A stretch of DNA of 64,000 bases from CAVRAW01 sp963716135 (lineage in GTDB: Bacteria > Planctomycetota > Planctomycetia > Pirellulales > JADZDJ01), in assembly GCA_963716135.1 (NCBI GenBank), contig OY970289.1, positions 4,092,001 through 4,156,000 of the forward strand. The letters run 5' to 3'. A program made the position numbers and the translations under genes. The notes beneath the pieces are model-generated. The model made no database searches. It was not told the origin of the DNA and was given only the letters and a program-made list of their open reading frames with translations. Numbering within the stretch: the stretch's first letter is position 1; the number at the start of each line of letters is the position of its first letter. Shown in pieces: positions 1 to 7,942 of this stretch.

Positions 1-96
1 AAAGTACTATCCGATCCGCGAGCCGACCCAATGCATTCTGGACAGCGATCGCCAGCGCCGCCACCTCGGGAAGTACTCATCGCACGAAGTGCCGCT

Positions 97-296
97 CAAG
101 AAACGCCGCTCAGCGTCTGCCTCGGGTCCTGGTCCGTTCGACTCGAGCAATCAGCGTGGAGGCGCTGAATACCGAGAGCGTCGCAAATGCGAAACAGGGT
201 GTCGAGCGTTGGCGACTTCTTGTCGTGTTCCATGCGGCTAATGTAGGTACGATCCCGCGGCGCGTACATTGCGCGCTGTTTGATGGAGGTTTGCTG
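97..296 (-). pseudogene. XRE-family HTH regulator remnant
   Basis: The minus strand reads RTYISRMEHDKKSPTLDTLF and then RICDALGI, a clear match to the recognition helix and following helices of Cro/C1-type (XRE) DNA-binding domains. A stop codon at 297-299 sits where the first two helices should be, and none of the three upstream frames restores them, so the N-terminal half is missing. The reading continues about 20 residues past the HTH to a stop near 97. It lies about 275 bases upstream of and divergent from a type III restriction-modification operon, a usual place for a controller gene; that link is inference. Confidence 0.55.
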
Positions 297-572
297 TCAT
301 GTCTGGAAATACTGGTGAATGTTGCACGGTTTCGGGTATCTATTGCTCCACTGGCACTTCTGACCATTCGGTTGAACGATCCATTCCGAAAAGTCACGAG
401 TTTCTGCCTTCTTCCAGCCTACCGCCGGCAGCGTTAAACTTGATCCCGCTGCAGTAAACTTCGGCAGGCGAGCCTCAAGAGTAGTAGGTACTCCTAACGG
501 CTGCTGAAGTACGTCCCGCGCTGCATTGCGCGGGCGGCGAGAATTAAACGAGTGACAGCGCGCAAAGCAAAT

Positions 573-2438
573 ATGGCGCAGAAGAAATACGACGACCTGA
601 GCAAGGGAGAACTGATTCGCCTGCTCGAAACTCGCGACGGCCGCGATGCCACTCGATACGGCTTGGTCTGGGAGGCCAACGAGATCGAGCGCGATAAAGC
701 CCTCAATGCCGACTTCGTCGCTCTCGACCTCGACGCCGAATTGTCCTGTCCCAGGACAGCGTCTGCGTGGAAAAATCTCATCATTGAAGGCGACAACTTC
801 GATGCCCTCCGCTACCTCCGCATGACCTTCGCCGGCAGAGTGAAGTGCATCCTGATTGATCCGCCGTATAACACGGGCAAAAAGGATTTCATCTTCAATG
901 ACCATTTTGTCGGCGAGGATGATTTATGGCGATTCTCGACATGGTTGGAATTTCTCTATCAACGCCTCATGATTGCCCGCGATCTGCTGCGCGAAGACGG
1001 CGTGTTCCTTTGTTTCATCAACGATGAAAATCGCGCCAAGTTGGAATTGCTGCTTGACGAAGTGTTTAAAGGCCGGCGAATTGGCAGCTTTGTCTGGCGG
1101 ACAAAGGACTCCGCTAACGATGCTGGCGGCAATCTCAGTCAGGTGCATGAACATGTGCTCGTTTATGCAAATCCGCTGTTTGCCTTTGCCGGCAAGACTT
1201 TGAGTTTGGATGATTATCGCAACCCAGACAACGACCCGGAAGGACCCTGGACTCCACAGCCATTGACGAAAGCTGAAACATTTAAGACACGGGAAAATAC
1301 TTATTATCCCATCCAAAATCCGGATACGGGCTATTGGTACCCGTGTGATCCTGAGCGTGTGTGGGCCTACGCGACTGAGACGAAACTAAAACCCGGCACG
1401 AAACTGCGATCGGACACAATTGAAGATCTAATTCGCAAGAAGGAAATCTACTTCCCGTTCTGCGGGCCGTCGGACGTAATGCAATGGGACACCCGAGAAG
1501 AATTGCTTGAAGCGGTCCGCCGTGGCGATGGCCCCATCCTACCCAAGAAGAAAACCCCATTGCTGCGGGAGGACTTGCCCGACTTTGATTTCTGGATTGG
1601 CAAGCCAATTGCGCCAGGCCGGCCGTCGCGGAAGGATTACTTAAAGCGGAAACAAAAGCTCGTTGCCCCCGTGAGCAGCTGGATCGCGGGACAAAACGAA
1701 GAGGTCGATTTCTTTTATGACGAACTCGATGAGCAACTTGAGTTGATGCGCTCACCGCGGGGTGGCGAAGGCACGGATGCTGTGAACGCGATACTTGGTA
1801 CTAAAGCATTCAATCATCCCAAACCTCCCACACTCGTCCGCAACCTCCTACGTCAATCAACTGGCCCGAATGATCTTGTCTTAGATTTCTTCGCCGGCAG
1901 TGGAACAACAGCGCAGGCCGTGCTGGAACTTAGCAAGTCTGATAGTAATGATGGCGAACGGCGATTCATCCTTGTGTCTAATACAGAAGCCACGAAGGAC
2001 GAGCCGGACAAAAACATCTGCCTGGATGTATGTAGGAAGCGAGTCGAGAATGTCATCAATGGGTATCGAAATACGCCAGGTGCGGGCGGCGACTTTGCCT
2101 ACCTCCGCTGCCGGCGGATCGCGCCCGCCATGCTCACCGACATCGACCATGCCCAGGTCTGGACGGCGTTGCAACTCACGCACATGCCGATGCTCTCGGT
2201 GCTTGATGACGCCAAGCCGCTGGCAATTGCCGATCATGACGATCAGCGATTGATCTACATCCCGCATTTCCACGCAAAGGATGCAAGGGCGCTAGCCAAG
2301 GCAGTCAAACAAAGCCCAGCGGTCATCGTTTACACCTGGCAACCTGATCTGGTGAGGGCCCGACTACGCGAGGCGAACAACGTGCAGGTCGAAGCCGTGC
2401 CGGAGAGCTTGGCTCGGCGGTTCGGAATGCGGATTTGA
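573..2438 (+). CDS. mod: Type III restriction-modification DNA methyltransferase (Mod)
   Basis: Site-specific DNA adenine-N6 methyltransferase, the recognition and modification subunit of a type III system; it is needed both for protection and for cleavage by Res. The sequence shows motif IV as IDPPYNTG (about residues 95-102) before the SAM-binding motif I, LDFFAGSGTT (about residues 435-445), which is the beta-class order of type III Mod proteins. The region between them, with aromatic-rich strings such as PDTGYWYPCDPERVW, is the expected place of the target-recognition domain. At about 621 residues the length is normal for Mod. ATG 573 is preferred because MAQKKYDDLSKGELIRLLE is the usual Mod N-terminus; an in-frame GTG at 552 is the alternative. 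The res gene follows after 4 bases, so the two form an operon. Confidence 0.9.
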   Translation: MAQKKYDDLSKGELIRLLETRDGRDATRYGLVWEANEIERDKALNADFVALDLDAELSCPRTASAWKNLIIEGDNFDALRYLRMTFAGRVKCILIDPPYNTGKKDFIFNDHFVGEDDLWRFSTWLEFLYQRLMIARDLLREDGVFLCFINDENRAKLELLLDEVFKGRRIGSFVWRTKDSANDAGGNLSQVHEHVLVYANPLFAFAGKTLSLDDYRNPDNDPEGPWTPQPLTKAETFKTRENTYYPIQNPDTGYWYPCDPERVWAYATETKLKPGTKLRSDTIEDLIRKKEIYFPFCGPSDVMQWDTREELLEAVRRGDGPILPKKKTPLLREDLPDFDFWIGKPIAPGRPSRKDYLKRKQKLVAPVSSWIAGQNEEVDFFYDELDEQLELMRSPRGGEGTDAVNAILGTKAFNHPKPPTLVRNLLRQSTGPNDLVLDFFAGSGTTAQAVLELSKSDSNDGERRFILVSNTEATKDEPDKNICLDVCRKRVENVINGYRNTPGAGGDFAYLRCRRIAPAMLTDIDHAQVWTALQLTHMPMLSVLDDAKPLAIADHDDQRLIYIPHFHAKDARALAKAVKQSPAVIVYTWQPDLVRARLREANNVQVEAVPESLARRFGMRI

Positions 2439-2442
2439 ACTC

Positions 2443-4896
2443 ATGGCGATAATTACCCTCAAACCGTTCCAACAACAGGCCGTCGACAGTGCCATCGCGG
2501 TTTTCGACCACATGCGCTCGATTCTCGATACCGCCGGTGCGAATGAAGAAAACCGCGCGACAGCGATTTACGACAACGGGTATCTGCTGATCGAAGCCCC
2601 CACTGGATCGGGCAAGACGCTGATGGCGGGGAACATCGTGGAGCGGGTAAGCGCGGCTGACCGCGTCGTCTGGTTCTGGTTTGCACCGTTTAAAGGCGTG
2701 GTGGATCAATCCGCCGCGTTTTTGCGAGAGCAGTTTCAAGGGCTGCGTCTGCGTACGATGATTGAAGACCGTAATCCGATTGGGACGCGCAGTGGGGATG
2801 TGTTCGTGACGACATGGGGACTGGTTGCCACCCGGGTGCGCGACCGCAGAAGCGTCCGGCAGAGCGGCGAGCTAAATGGGAGCGTGGATGACTTGGTCGT
2901 TTCACTCCGCGAGCAGGGATTTCGCATCGGCGTTGTAGTAGACGAAGCGCATCACGGATTCCACGGCGACACGCAGGCGGCAGTTTTTCTCCGAACCGTG
3001 CTCAAGCCGGAATTCACAATCCTTGTGACCGCCACGCCGGATGACGCGGACTTGCGTGACCTTCAAGAACGGATGCAGATCGGCAACATTCACCGTGTAG
3101 GTGTGAGCAGAACTGACGCGGTGGGACCGGGACCGGCAGAAGGTTTGATTAAACGCGGCGTCAAAGTGATCGCGTGGCGGCTAGAAGAAGGATCGGATGC
3201 GCTGGTCGATTTCGAAACAACAGCGCTGCGGGACGGGGCGGAACTTCACAAATTTCTGAAGGCCGAATTGCGGAGGGCGGGGATCAACTTGACGCCGCTG
3301 ATGCTGGTGCAGGTCGATTCTAAGCCTAAGTCGGTCGAACGGGCAAAAGAAAAGTTGGTAGCGCTGGGATTCACCGAATCGCAGATCGCAATACACACGG
3401 CGGATGAGCCAGACGCGGGGCTCTTGGCACTGGCGAACGATGAGACGCGCGAGGTATTGATCTTTAAGATGGCAGTGGCTCTGGGATTCGACGCGCCACG
3501 GGCATGGGCGCTGGTCTCAATGCGAGCCGCGCAGGACGAGGACTTTGGCGTGCAATTGGTAGGACGCATCCTTCGCGTGCATCGCCGACTGCAAGGAAAG
3601 GTCGTACCCGACGTATTGCGATACGGATATGTGTTGCTCGCAGATATCGCCGCGCAAGGCGGACTCGATGCCGCCGGGCAGCGGATCAACCGCATGCGAA
3701 CGCAGTACGCTACAGTTAGCCCGACAACGATTATCGTGCATGCGAGCGGACAGAATCTGGTGCAGTCGGTCAATGCGGGCGGACAACTCGTTTTTAACCC
3801 TACTCCGCCTGCAGGTGCGCTCTTCACGCCACCACCCACTCCGGTACCTGATTCAGAAGGCAATGTTGACCCAGCGCAAATGATGCTTTGGCAGACCTCG
3901 TGGGCTCCGACGGAGATGAGGGACACGTTGCGGGCGGCGCTGGTCTCGCCGCCGCCGGTGCTGGGGCAGTATTCGTACAGTCTGCGAGACGGCGTGCCGC
4001 GGAAGTTCAAGACTCAGGAATTTCCGGAGGATTGCGAGATTACTGAAGAGGAATGCGCCGAGCACTTTGTTGTGGGAGCTGAAAAACTTCTCGCGGCTAT
4101 ACTCGGCAGCGACTCGGTGCGCGTGCAAAAGAAAACGATTGAGATCTTCACGCAGCAAATCCAACTAGAGTTCAGCTACGCCCCCCCATCGCTGGAAGAA
4201 ATGCAACGACGAGCGCTGAAGGCGTTGGTGAGTTGCGGTATGTTTAGCGCCAAAGAACTTCGCCGGGCCCTGGCGAATCGTCTATATCAGTTGCTCGCTG
4301 CCAAGGGTGTGGAAGATGCGAACGACCGGGATCGGGTATACCAATATCTTGATGTGCTGCTGTCGCAGTATCCTCAATTGCTACGAGATGCGCAACGAGC
4401 GGCCCTGGCAGCAAAGGCCGAGGTCTTTGAAGCTGCTGAGTTGCCTGCGAATATCGAATCGCAAACACCCCTCTCGCCCTCTCCGCTTAATATCTATGGT
4501 ATCTACCCGTCCAGCCTGAACTCTTGGGAGCGTCCGTTCGCCGAGTATCTCGATGCAGATGACACAAATACTGTCCTGTGGTGGCACCGCAACCTGCCGC
4601 ACAAGGAGTGGTCCATAAATGTGCTGCTGGAATCGGGACGCGGATTCTTCCCAGACTTCATCGTTGGCATCAATGATCGGCCGCGTGAAGACGGAGGATT
4701 GCTTGCCGACACAAAGTACGCTTACGAGACCGCAAGGGAGCTTCCGAAACTGCTGGCAGAGCACGCTGCGTATGGTCGCGTAGTGATCGTCACGAAAGAC
4801 ACGGCCCAAAGGTGGGTAGTCGCTGAGCGAGACCCGCATACGGGCGCGGGCCGAATAGGAAAGCCCTTTCGTATCTCTGATGCCGCGAGGTATTGA
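2443..4896 (+). CDS. res: Type III restriction enzyme, helicase/nuclease subunit (Res)
   Basis: ATP-dependent translocase and endonuclease that, with Mod, cuts unmodified DNA away from two recognition sites. It carries an SF2 helicase core: Walker A EAPTGSGKT (residues 51-59), a DEAH box in VVDEAHHGF (about 166-174), TATPDD, and a late motif VI QLVGRILRVHRR. The C-terminal nuclease signature is visible as FFPDFIVGI followed by LLADTKYAYE (about residues 735-765), fitting a PD-(D/E)xK fold with D-x-K. Its 817 residues are within the family range. It starts 4 bases after mod and is probably translationally coupled. Both genes look intact, so the system may be active. Confidence 0.88.
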   Translation: MAIITLKPFQQQAVDSAIAVFDHMRSILDTAGANEENRATAIYDNGYLLIEAPTGSGKTLMAGNIVERVSAADRVVWFWFAPFKGVVDQSAAFLREQFQGLRLRTMIEDRNPIGTRSGDVFVTTWGLVATRVRDRRSVRQSGELNGSVDDLVVSLREQGFRIGVVVDEAHHGFHGDTQAAVFLRTVLKPEFTILVTATPDDADLRDLQERMQIGNIHRVGVSRTDAVGPGPAEGLIKRGVKVIAWRLEEGSDALVDFETTALRDGAELHKFLKAELRRAGINLTPLMLVQVDSKPKSVERAKEKLVALGFTESQIAIHTADEPDAGLLALANDETREVLIFKMAVALGFDAPRAWALVSMRAAQDEDFGVQLVGRILRVHRRLQGKVVPDVLRYGYVLLADIAAQGGLDAAGQRINRMRTQYATVSPTTIIVHASGQNLVQSVNAGGQLVFNPTPPAGALFTPPPTPVPDSEGNVDPAQMMLWQTSWAPTEMRDTLRAALVSPPPVLGQYSYSLRDGVPRKFKTQEFPEDCEITEEECAEHFVVGAEKLLAAILGSDSVRVQKKTIEIFTQQIQLEFSYAPPSLEEMQRRALKALVSCGMFSAKELRRALANRLYQLLAAKGVEDANDRDRVYQYLDVLLSQYPQLLRDAQRAALAAKAEVFEAAELPANIESQTPLSPSPLNIYGIYPSSLNSWERPFAEYLDADDTNTVLWWHRNLPHKEWSINVLLESGRGFFPDFIVGINDRPREDGGLLADTKYAYETARELPKLLAEHAAYGRVVIVTKDTAQRWVVAERDPHTGAGRIGKPFRISDAARY

Positions 4897-5282
4897 TGCA
4901 TTTGATAGACTAATACTTGGACTAGGGTGCAGTCGGGGGCACTGTCCGCCTTGAGAGTACTAACACAGCGTTTGCAGATCCGGGCACTCTCCCACCAAAA
5001 GCGCACACCTGATTGTACCCCTTCGGCCCGAAGCGCGCCATCCGTAGGGTAGTGGTGGTCAGTCCACTCCTGAGAATTTTTGGTTCCCCGTCGCTTACGA
5101 AAATCCAGCAACAACCCGCTCGCTAACGCAATCGTAGCGCAAATGTCCCAAGAGAGATAATACGGCCAGCGTGAATGCGGATCGGCAACAATTCGCATCA
5201 GGTCAGCTACCAACGGGAACACTACCACTGCACTGACAGCCATTCCGCCTAAAGCATTGATCAGAAACCAAGGGATATTCAT
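4722..5282 (-). CDS. Putative small membrane protein, 3' end doubtful
   Basis: The first 65 or so residues read as two hydrophobic helices (MNIPWFLINALGGMAVSAVV, then LSWDICATIALASGLLLDF) ending in a basic cluster RKRR, which looks like a real membrane protein. The rest is Cys/Arg/Ser-rich with no clear pattern and runs antisense into the 3' end of res for about 175 bases. Either the gene is longer than the true product or it has lost its frame. The start is preceded by ATCGGGTACAAT placed 9 bases before the ATG, matching the promoter seen before the genes at 29277 and 40618, so transcription may begin almost at the start codon. Function unknown. Confidence 0.4.
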   Translation of the reverse strand: MNIPWFLINALGGMAVSAVVVFPLVADLMRIVADPHSRWPYYLSWDICATIALASGLLLDFRKRRGTKNSQEWTDHHYPTDGALRAEGVQSGVRFWWESARICKRCVSTLKADSAPDCTLVQVLVYQMHQYLAASEIRKGFPIRPAPVCGSRSATTHLWAVSFVTITTRPYAACSASSFGSSLAVS

Positions 5283-5306
5283 GGCGGAATTGTACCCGAT
5301 TCGCCT

Positions 5307-5937
5307 ATGGAAGCATTCACAGCCCTACGCACGAAAGTGCGCGAGAAGCGGACCGGGCCATTAACGAGGCCAAAGACGACTACGCGGCCACGCTGACGCG
5401 GATCGCGGCGCTAGAGCAAGACCTGTTAGGGCGCGACCTATCGACGCATAAGAGCATCGCCAGTTGCATCGAGCGCGTGATTCCCGCCGACAGGCAATTC
5501 ACCACCGTTGACGTACTGGCAAGCCTAGAGGCATTCGACCCGCGCGGCAACTGGCGGAAGCGCAGCATCGACCACCATGTCTCCCGGCTACGAGCGCGGG
5601 GCCTGGTGAAGCGATTGAGCAAGGCTAAGGGGACCGGCGAACCGGCCATCTACGTTCGTGCTGGTGCGGCGGTAGAACCGTTCCCGTTCGACGATCAAAC
5701 GATGATGGAAGTCCCCCGCGAAGTGCTGGGCGACAAGCGGATGACGATGACTGAACTGGCTGTGGCGATGCTGGAAGCGGGCTATCGAACCACGATGAAA
5801 CCGAAGGCGTTGCGGACGGCGCTGGGGTGGCTATGCGGAAAAACCCGACTGATATCCGGCCAGAGGTCGGAAAATGGGCATTAAAACTAAACCAAAAAAA
5901 CCAGGTTGACTATTTTGCAGCTTTCGGCTTAGGCTGA
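5307..5937 (+). pseudogene. Winged-helix-like regulator, two apparent frameshifts
   Basis: Three consecutive frames together encode one plausible protein of about 205 residues. It starts MEAFTALRTKVREKR at 5307, continues after a one-base slip near 5350 with a coiled segment (AINEAKDDYAATLTRIAALE), and then has a helix-rich wHTH-like core with SIDHHVSRLRARGLVKRLSK and an AIYVRAG wing. A second slip near 5825 leads to VAMRKNPTDIRPEVGKWAL. An uninterrupted stretch starting at a GTG at 5477 covers the core (135 residues). The wHTH assignment rests on the order SxxxVSRLRxxGLV. The doubled frameshift suggests a decayed gene or assembly indels. No partner gene is obvious. Confidence 0.45.
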
Positions 5938-6045
5938 ATCCGCAAACGGTATGGTCCGAACAACTCGAATTAAATTGCCGCAAGGCAGATTTAGCCCGTT
6001 CCGCCGTACCGTTTGCAGGTGACGTGGGGAACGGGTTTTTTGTTA
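5907..6045 (+). ncRNA. Candidate structured RNA with terminator and competing stem
   Basis: A 13-base arm at 5942-5954 (GCAAACGGTATGG) pairs with 6004-6016 (CCGTACCGTTTGC), with one G-U pair. A second stem, CCCGTTCC at 5995-6002 with GGAACGGG at 6028-6035, is followed directly by six T and looks like an intrinsic terminator. The 3' arm of the first stem lies inside the loop of the second, so the two either form a pseudoknot or exclude each other, the geometry of an attenuator. TTGACT at about 5906-5911 could be a -35 box. No ORF lies in the segment. It matches no riboswitch I recognise; the RNA call is inference from base pairing. Confidence 0.35.
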
Positions 6046-6099
6046 TTGGAACGTAAGCCGACGGAAGGCGGCGTGCGAACCATTGGCTTTTTGGTGGGA

Positions 6100-6139
6100 A
6101 AGCCCGCGCGATCTCTGCGGAGATGGTGCGGGCTTTTTT
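6100..6139 (+). terminator. Intrinsic terminator
   Basis: AAGCCCGC pairs with GCGGGCTT and encloses a smaller ATCTC/GAGAT stem; the outer stem runs into TTTTTT. It lies about 55 bases after the previous terminator-like stem, so this noncoding interval probably yields short transcripts upstream of the tRNA-like gene. Confidence 0.7.
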
Positions 6140-6225
6140 ATTGGACATTGCGGACCGAGGGAACAGCAATGAGAAGACCAGTAAAGCGCTACTGATGCCG
6201 TTGCCGGTCGGTAGGGCGCAAAAAG

Positions 6226-6274
6226 AGCCCGGTGAGCGTTTGTTGTTTAGCGATAGTACAACGCTCACCGGGCT
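6226..6274. repeat. Perfect 15-bp inverted repeat upstream of tRNA-like gene
   Basis: AGCCCGGTGAGCGTT at 6226-6240 and its exact reverse complement at 6260-6274 enclose a 19-base loop. There is no T-run, so it is not a standard terminator. It ends 14 bases before the tRNA-like gene at 6289 and could be a processing hairpin, an operator or one end of a small mobile element. Confidence 0.6.
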
Positions 6275-6288
6275 AGGCGATACTACTC

Positions 6289-6379
6289 GGAAGGTGGTCC
6301 GCGTCTTGGTGGCGCAGCGGTCTTTAAAACCGCTGGAGGACCCGGTTTACACCGGCGGGTTTGATTCCCACGCCTTCCG
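6289..6379 (+). tRNA. tRNA-Sec-like class II tRNA with anticodon UUA
   Basis: A 91-base cloverleaf can be drawn. The acceptor GGAAGGTG pairs with CGCCTTCC over 8 bp (one G-U), as in bacterial tRNA-Sec, and the discriminator is G. The D arm is GCGTC-TTGGT-GGCGC. The anticodon arm GCGGT-CTTTAAA-ACCGC differs from the usual tRNA-Sec arm only by TTA in place of TCA. A long variable arm CCGGT-TTAC-ACCGG is present. UUA would read UAA, a stop codon. The T arm is weaker: a C-A mismatch in the stem and TTTGATT in the loop instead of TTCGATT. No CCA is encoded and a T-run follows directly. It may be a suppressor or allo-tRNA-type gene, or a decaying copy. A second relative lies at 7392. Confidence 0.6.
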
Positions 6380-6457
6380 TTTTTGCAGTTTAGGGCAAAA
6401 TTACAGAAAACGCCAGTGAAATTACGAAACTAATTCTTTTTGCAATCGGTGCGCCCG

Positions 6458-7081
6458 ATGCTTGCATTTGTTGACGAATCCGGTGACCTAGGGATGAAGC
6501 TAGAATCTGGCTCGTCGGATTACTTCGGCGTGATCGCCGTATGGTTTCCTGACAAGGACGAGGCCCAGCGGTGCGACGATGCTATCGCCGCGTTGCGGAC
6601 GAAAATACCGGTTCTCAAAACTGAATTTCATTTCACCAAGCTCAAGCACTACCACCGTGAGCAGTTTTTCGATTTGGTCAAAGGTTTTGATTTCCAGTAT
6701 TTTGGTGTCTATTTGGATAAGCGCAAAATGGCCGAGAAGTCGCTCGGCTTCCCAAGGCCGTTCACCCACATGGCCGTGCAGTACCTATTCGCCGGCATGG
6801 CCGACAAGTTATCCGATGTGATTATCACAATCGACGAAACGGGCAGCAGCGAGTTTCGCAAGGCACTGGCGAAAGACTTGCCGAAGGCCGTCAACGGCAA
6901 CGGGAATCCTCGCGCGATCAAGAAGGTAAAGTGCGCACGATCTAATGGTAACAATCTGCTGCAAATGGCCGATATGGTGTGCGGCGCCGTGTGCCGATCG
7001 ATAGGAAAAAAACAACCACACCCGGACGCTTACCGTGAGATGATTCATCACAAAGAATTGATCGTGACGATCTTGCCATAG
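6458..7081 (+). CDS. DUF3800 protein (RNase H-like fold family)
   Basis: The N-terminus MLAFVDESGDLG is the hallmark of DUF3800, a family with a predicted RNase H-like fold that is common in phages and mobile or defence loci and has no established biochemical activity. Acidic positions expected for a metal site are visible: D and E in VDESGD, then IITIDETG in the middle and LLQMADMVCGAV near the end, the standard family spacing. Length 208 residues is normal. ATG 6458 begins directly with the family signature; an in-frame TTG lies at 6440. No clear Shine-Dalgarno precedes it. It sits between the two class II tRNA-like genes, which makes an RNA substrate an attractive but unproven idea. Confidence 0.75.
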   Translation: MLAFVDESGDLGMKLESGSSDYFGVIAVWFPDKDEAQRCDDAIAALRTKIPVLKTEFHFTKLKHYHREQFFDLVKGFDFQYFGVYLDKRKMAEKSLGFPRPFTHMAVQYLFAGMADKLSDVIITIDETGSSEFRKALAKDLPKAVNGNGNPRAIKKVKCARSNGNNLLQMADMVCGAVCRSIGKKQPHPDAYREMIHHKELIVTILP

Positions 7082-7087
7082 GCGCAT

Positions 7088-7150
7088 AAAAAACCCGCAG
7101 CCTATCCCTTTCGGGCACGCACGCCAGTACGGCGACAGTTCGGCTACGGG
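7088..7150 (-). terminator. Terminator-like stem, minus strand
   Basis: On the minus strand CCCGTAGCC (7150-7142) pairs with GGCTGCGGG (7102-7094, one G-U) and is followed by TTTTTT. It ends just past the DUF3800 stop codon on the opposite strand and would terminate a leftward transcript from the 7.15-7.39 kb interval, where no gene is visible; a noncoding RNA there is possible. Confidence 0.4.
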
Positions 7151-7391
7151 CCAATTACATCTATAGAATATCGTCTAGGCTCGCTGAGTCAACTCAAGAA
7201 AACCCGTGTTTTTTCTGGTTTTCACAGAAACATCGTCCCGCCAGCACCTTAGGATGCCCTCGTTCTTTTGGCGGTCAAAGCGACAGTCGGGCGGTTGCGA
7301 GAGACCCATGCTTGCAGGACGCGGTCTTGGCCCGTATGTAAGTCACAGCCCCACCCACTGACAGCGCAGCATAGCGGACCTCTCGCTACTC

Positions 7392-7483
7392 GGAGAGTGT
7401 TCCGCGTCTTGGTGGCGCAGCAGCCTTATACCCTGCCGTAGGAGTCGGCAACCGCCGATAGGGTTCGATTCCCCCTCTCTCCG
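7392..7483 (+). tRNA. Second class II tRNA-like gene, apparent anticodon UAU
   Basis: It shares the D-arm block TCCGCGTCTTGGTGGCGCAG with the tRNA-Sec-like gene at 6289 and the same upstream CTACTCGG. The acceptor GGAGAGTG pairs with CTCTCTCC except for one T-T. The anticodon arm GCAGC-CTTATAC-CCTGC has one mismatch next to the loop and would place UAU in positions 34-36. The variable stem TCGGC-AACC-GCCGA is perfect. The T loop TTCGATT is canonical, but only three or four T-stem pairs form. Discriminator G; CCA is not encoded. Several mismatches mean it may be a pseudo-tRNA; a functional noncanonical tRNA is the alternative. Confidence 0.5.
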
Positions 7484-7492
7484 CTAGTCCCG

Positions 7493-7600
7493 CTAGGACT
7501 GGTCGCACGCCCTTAGCAGGGCACGCCGGACCCACGTAGACAACTTCACGCCTTCCCGCTTGGCGGCCAGCTCGCAAGCCCTATCTCGGCTCCCGCGCAT
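7493..7600 (-). CDS. Small ribbon-helix-helix-like ORF or fragment
   Basis: The 35-residue reading MRGSRDRACELAAKREGVKL then STWVRRALLRA resembles the short proteins ending in a two-helix RHH-type or mobilisation-accessory motif (A-x-REGV-x-LS-x-WVRRALL). Upstream in the same frame the sequence is antisense to a transposase remnant, so the N-terminal part has probably been lost. Function not assignable. Confidence 0.35.
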   Translation of the reverse strand: MRGSRDRACELAAKREGVKLSTWVRRALLRACDQS

Positions 7601-7642
7601 CGTTCGCCCAATTGGCGAAAACCTACTCGCACGAGCAGGTCC

Positions 7643-7942
7643 CGCTACAGTCCGGCCACGATAATAAGCGCCGAGAAGACGCCGCGCTTCAGCACGTCCT
7701 ATGCGGAACAGTTCAACCTTGGCTTGCGGATGCACGTGCGGCGATACACGCGATTGACGAATGCCCACAGCAAAACGGTGCGCCACCCCACGGCGATGAC
7801 GGCGCTGTTTGTGGCCTTTTACAACTACTGCCGGAACAATTCGGCTTGCGGTAAGAAAACCGCGCCAGCGATGGCGGCTCGATTGAGCAAACACGTTTGG
7901 ACGATCAAAGAATTGCTTGAGAGCGCGGCGGTGGTCAGTTAG
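7643..7942 (+). pseudogene. IS1-like DDE transposase, C-terminal fragment
   Basis: The frame reads RYSPATIISAEK, STSYAEQFNLGLRMHVRRYT, FVAFYNYCR and AMAARLSKHVWTIKELLE, the last about 95 residues of a common IS1-like DDE transposase (compare the usual STSYVERQNLTMRM and MTPAMAAGxxDHxWTIEELL). No start codon or N-terminal catalytic part is present upstream. A second, shorter tail of the same transposase is at 39950-40040. It overlaps the 3' end of the gene on the other strand by 8 bases. Confidence 0.7.

Noticed and set aside
1..96. Plus-strand peptide with RRHLGKYSSHE, faintly like an integrase N-terminus
   Set aside because: Too short, truncated by the window edge, and the resemblance is only a few residues.
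297..905. Open frame of about 200 residues on the minus strand opposite mod
   Set aside because: Antisense to the mod gene and without family features; only its downstream neighbour (97-296) is meaningful.
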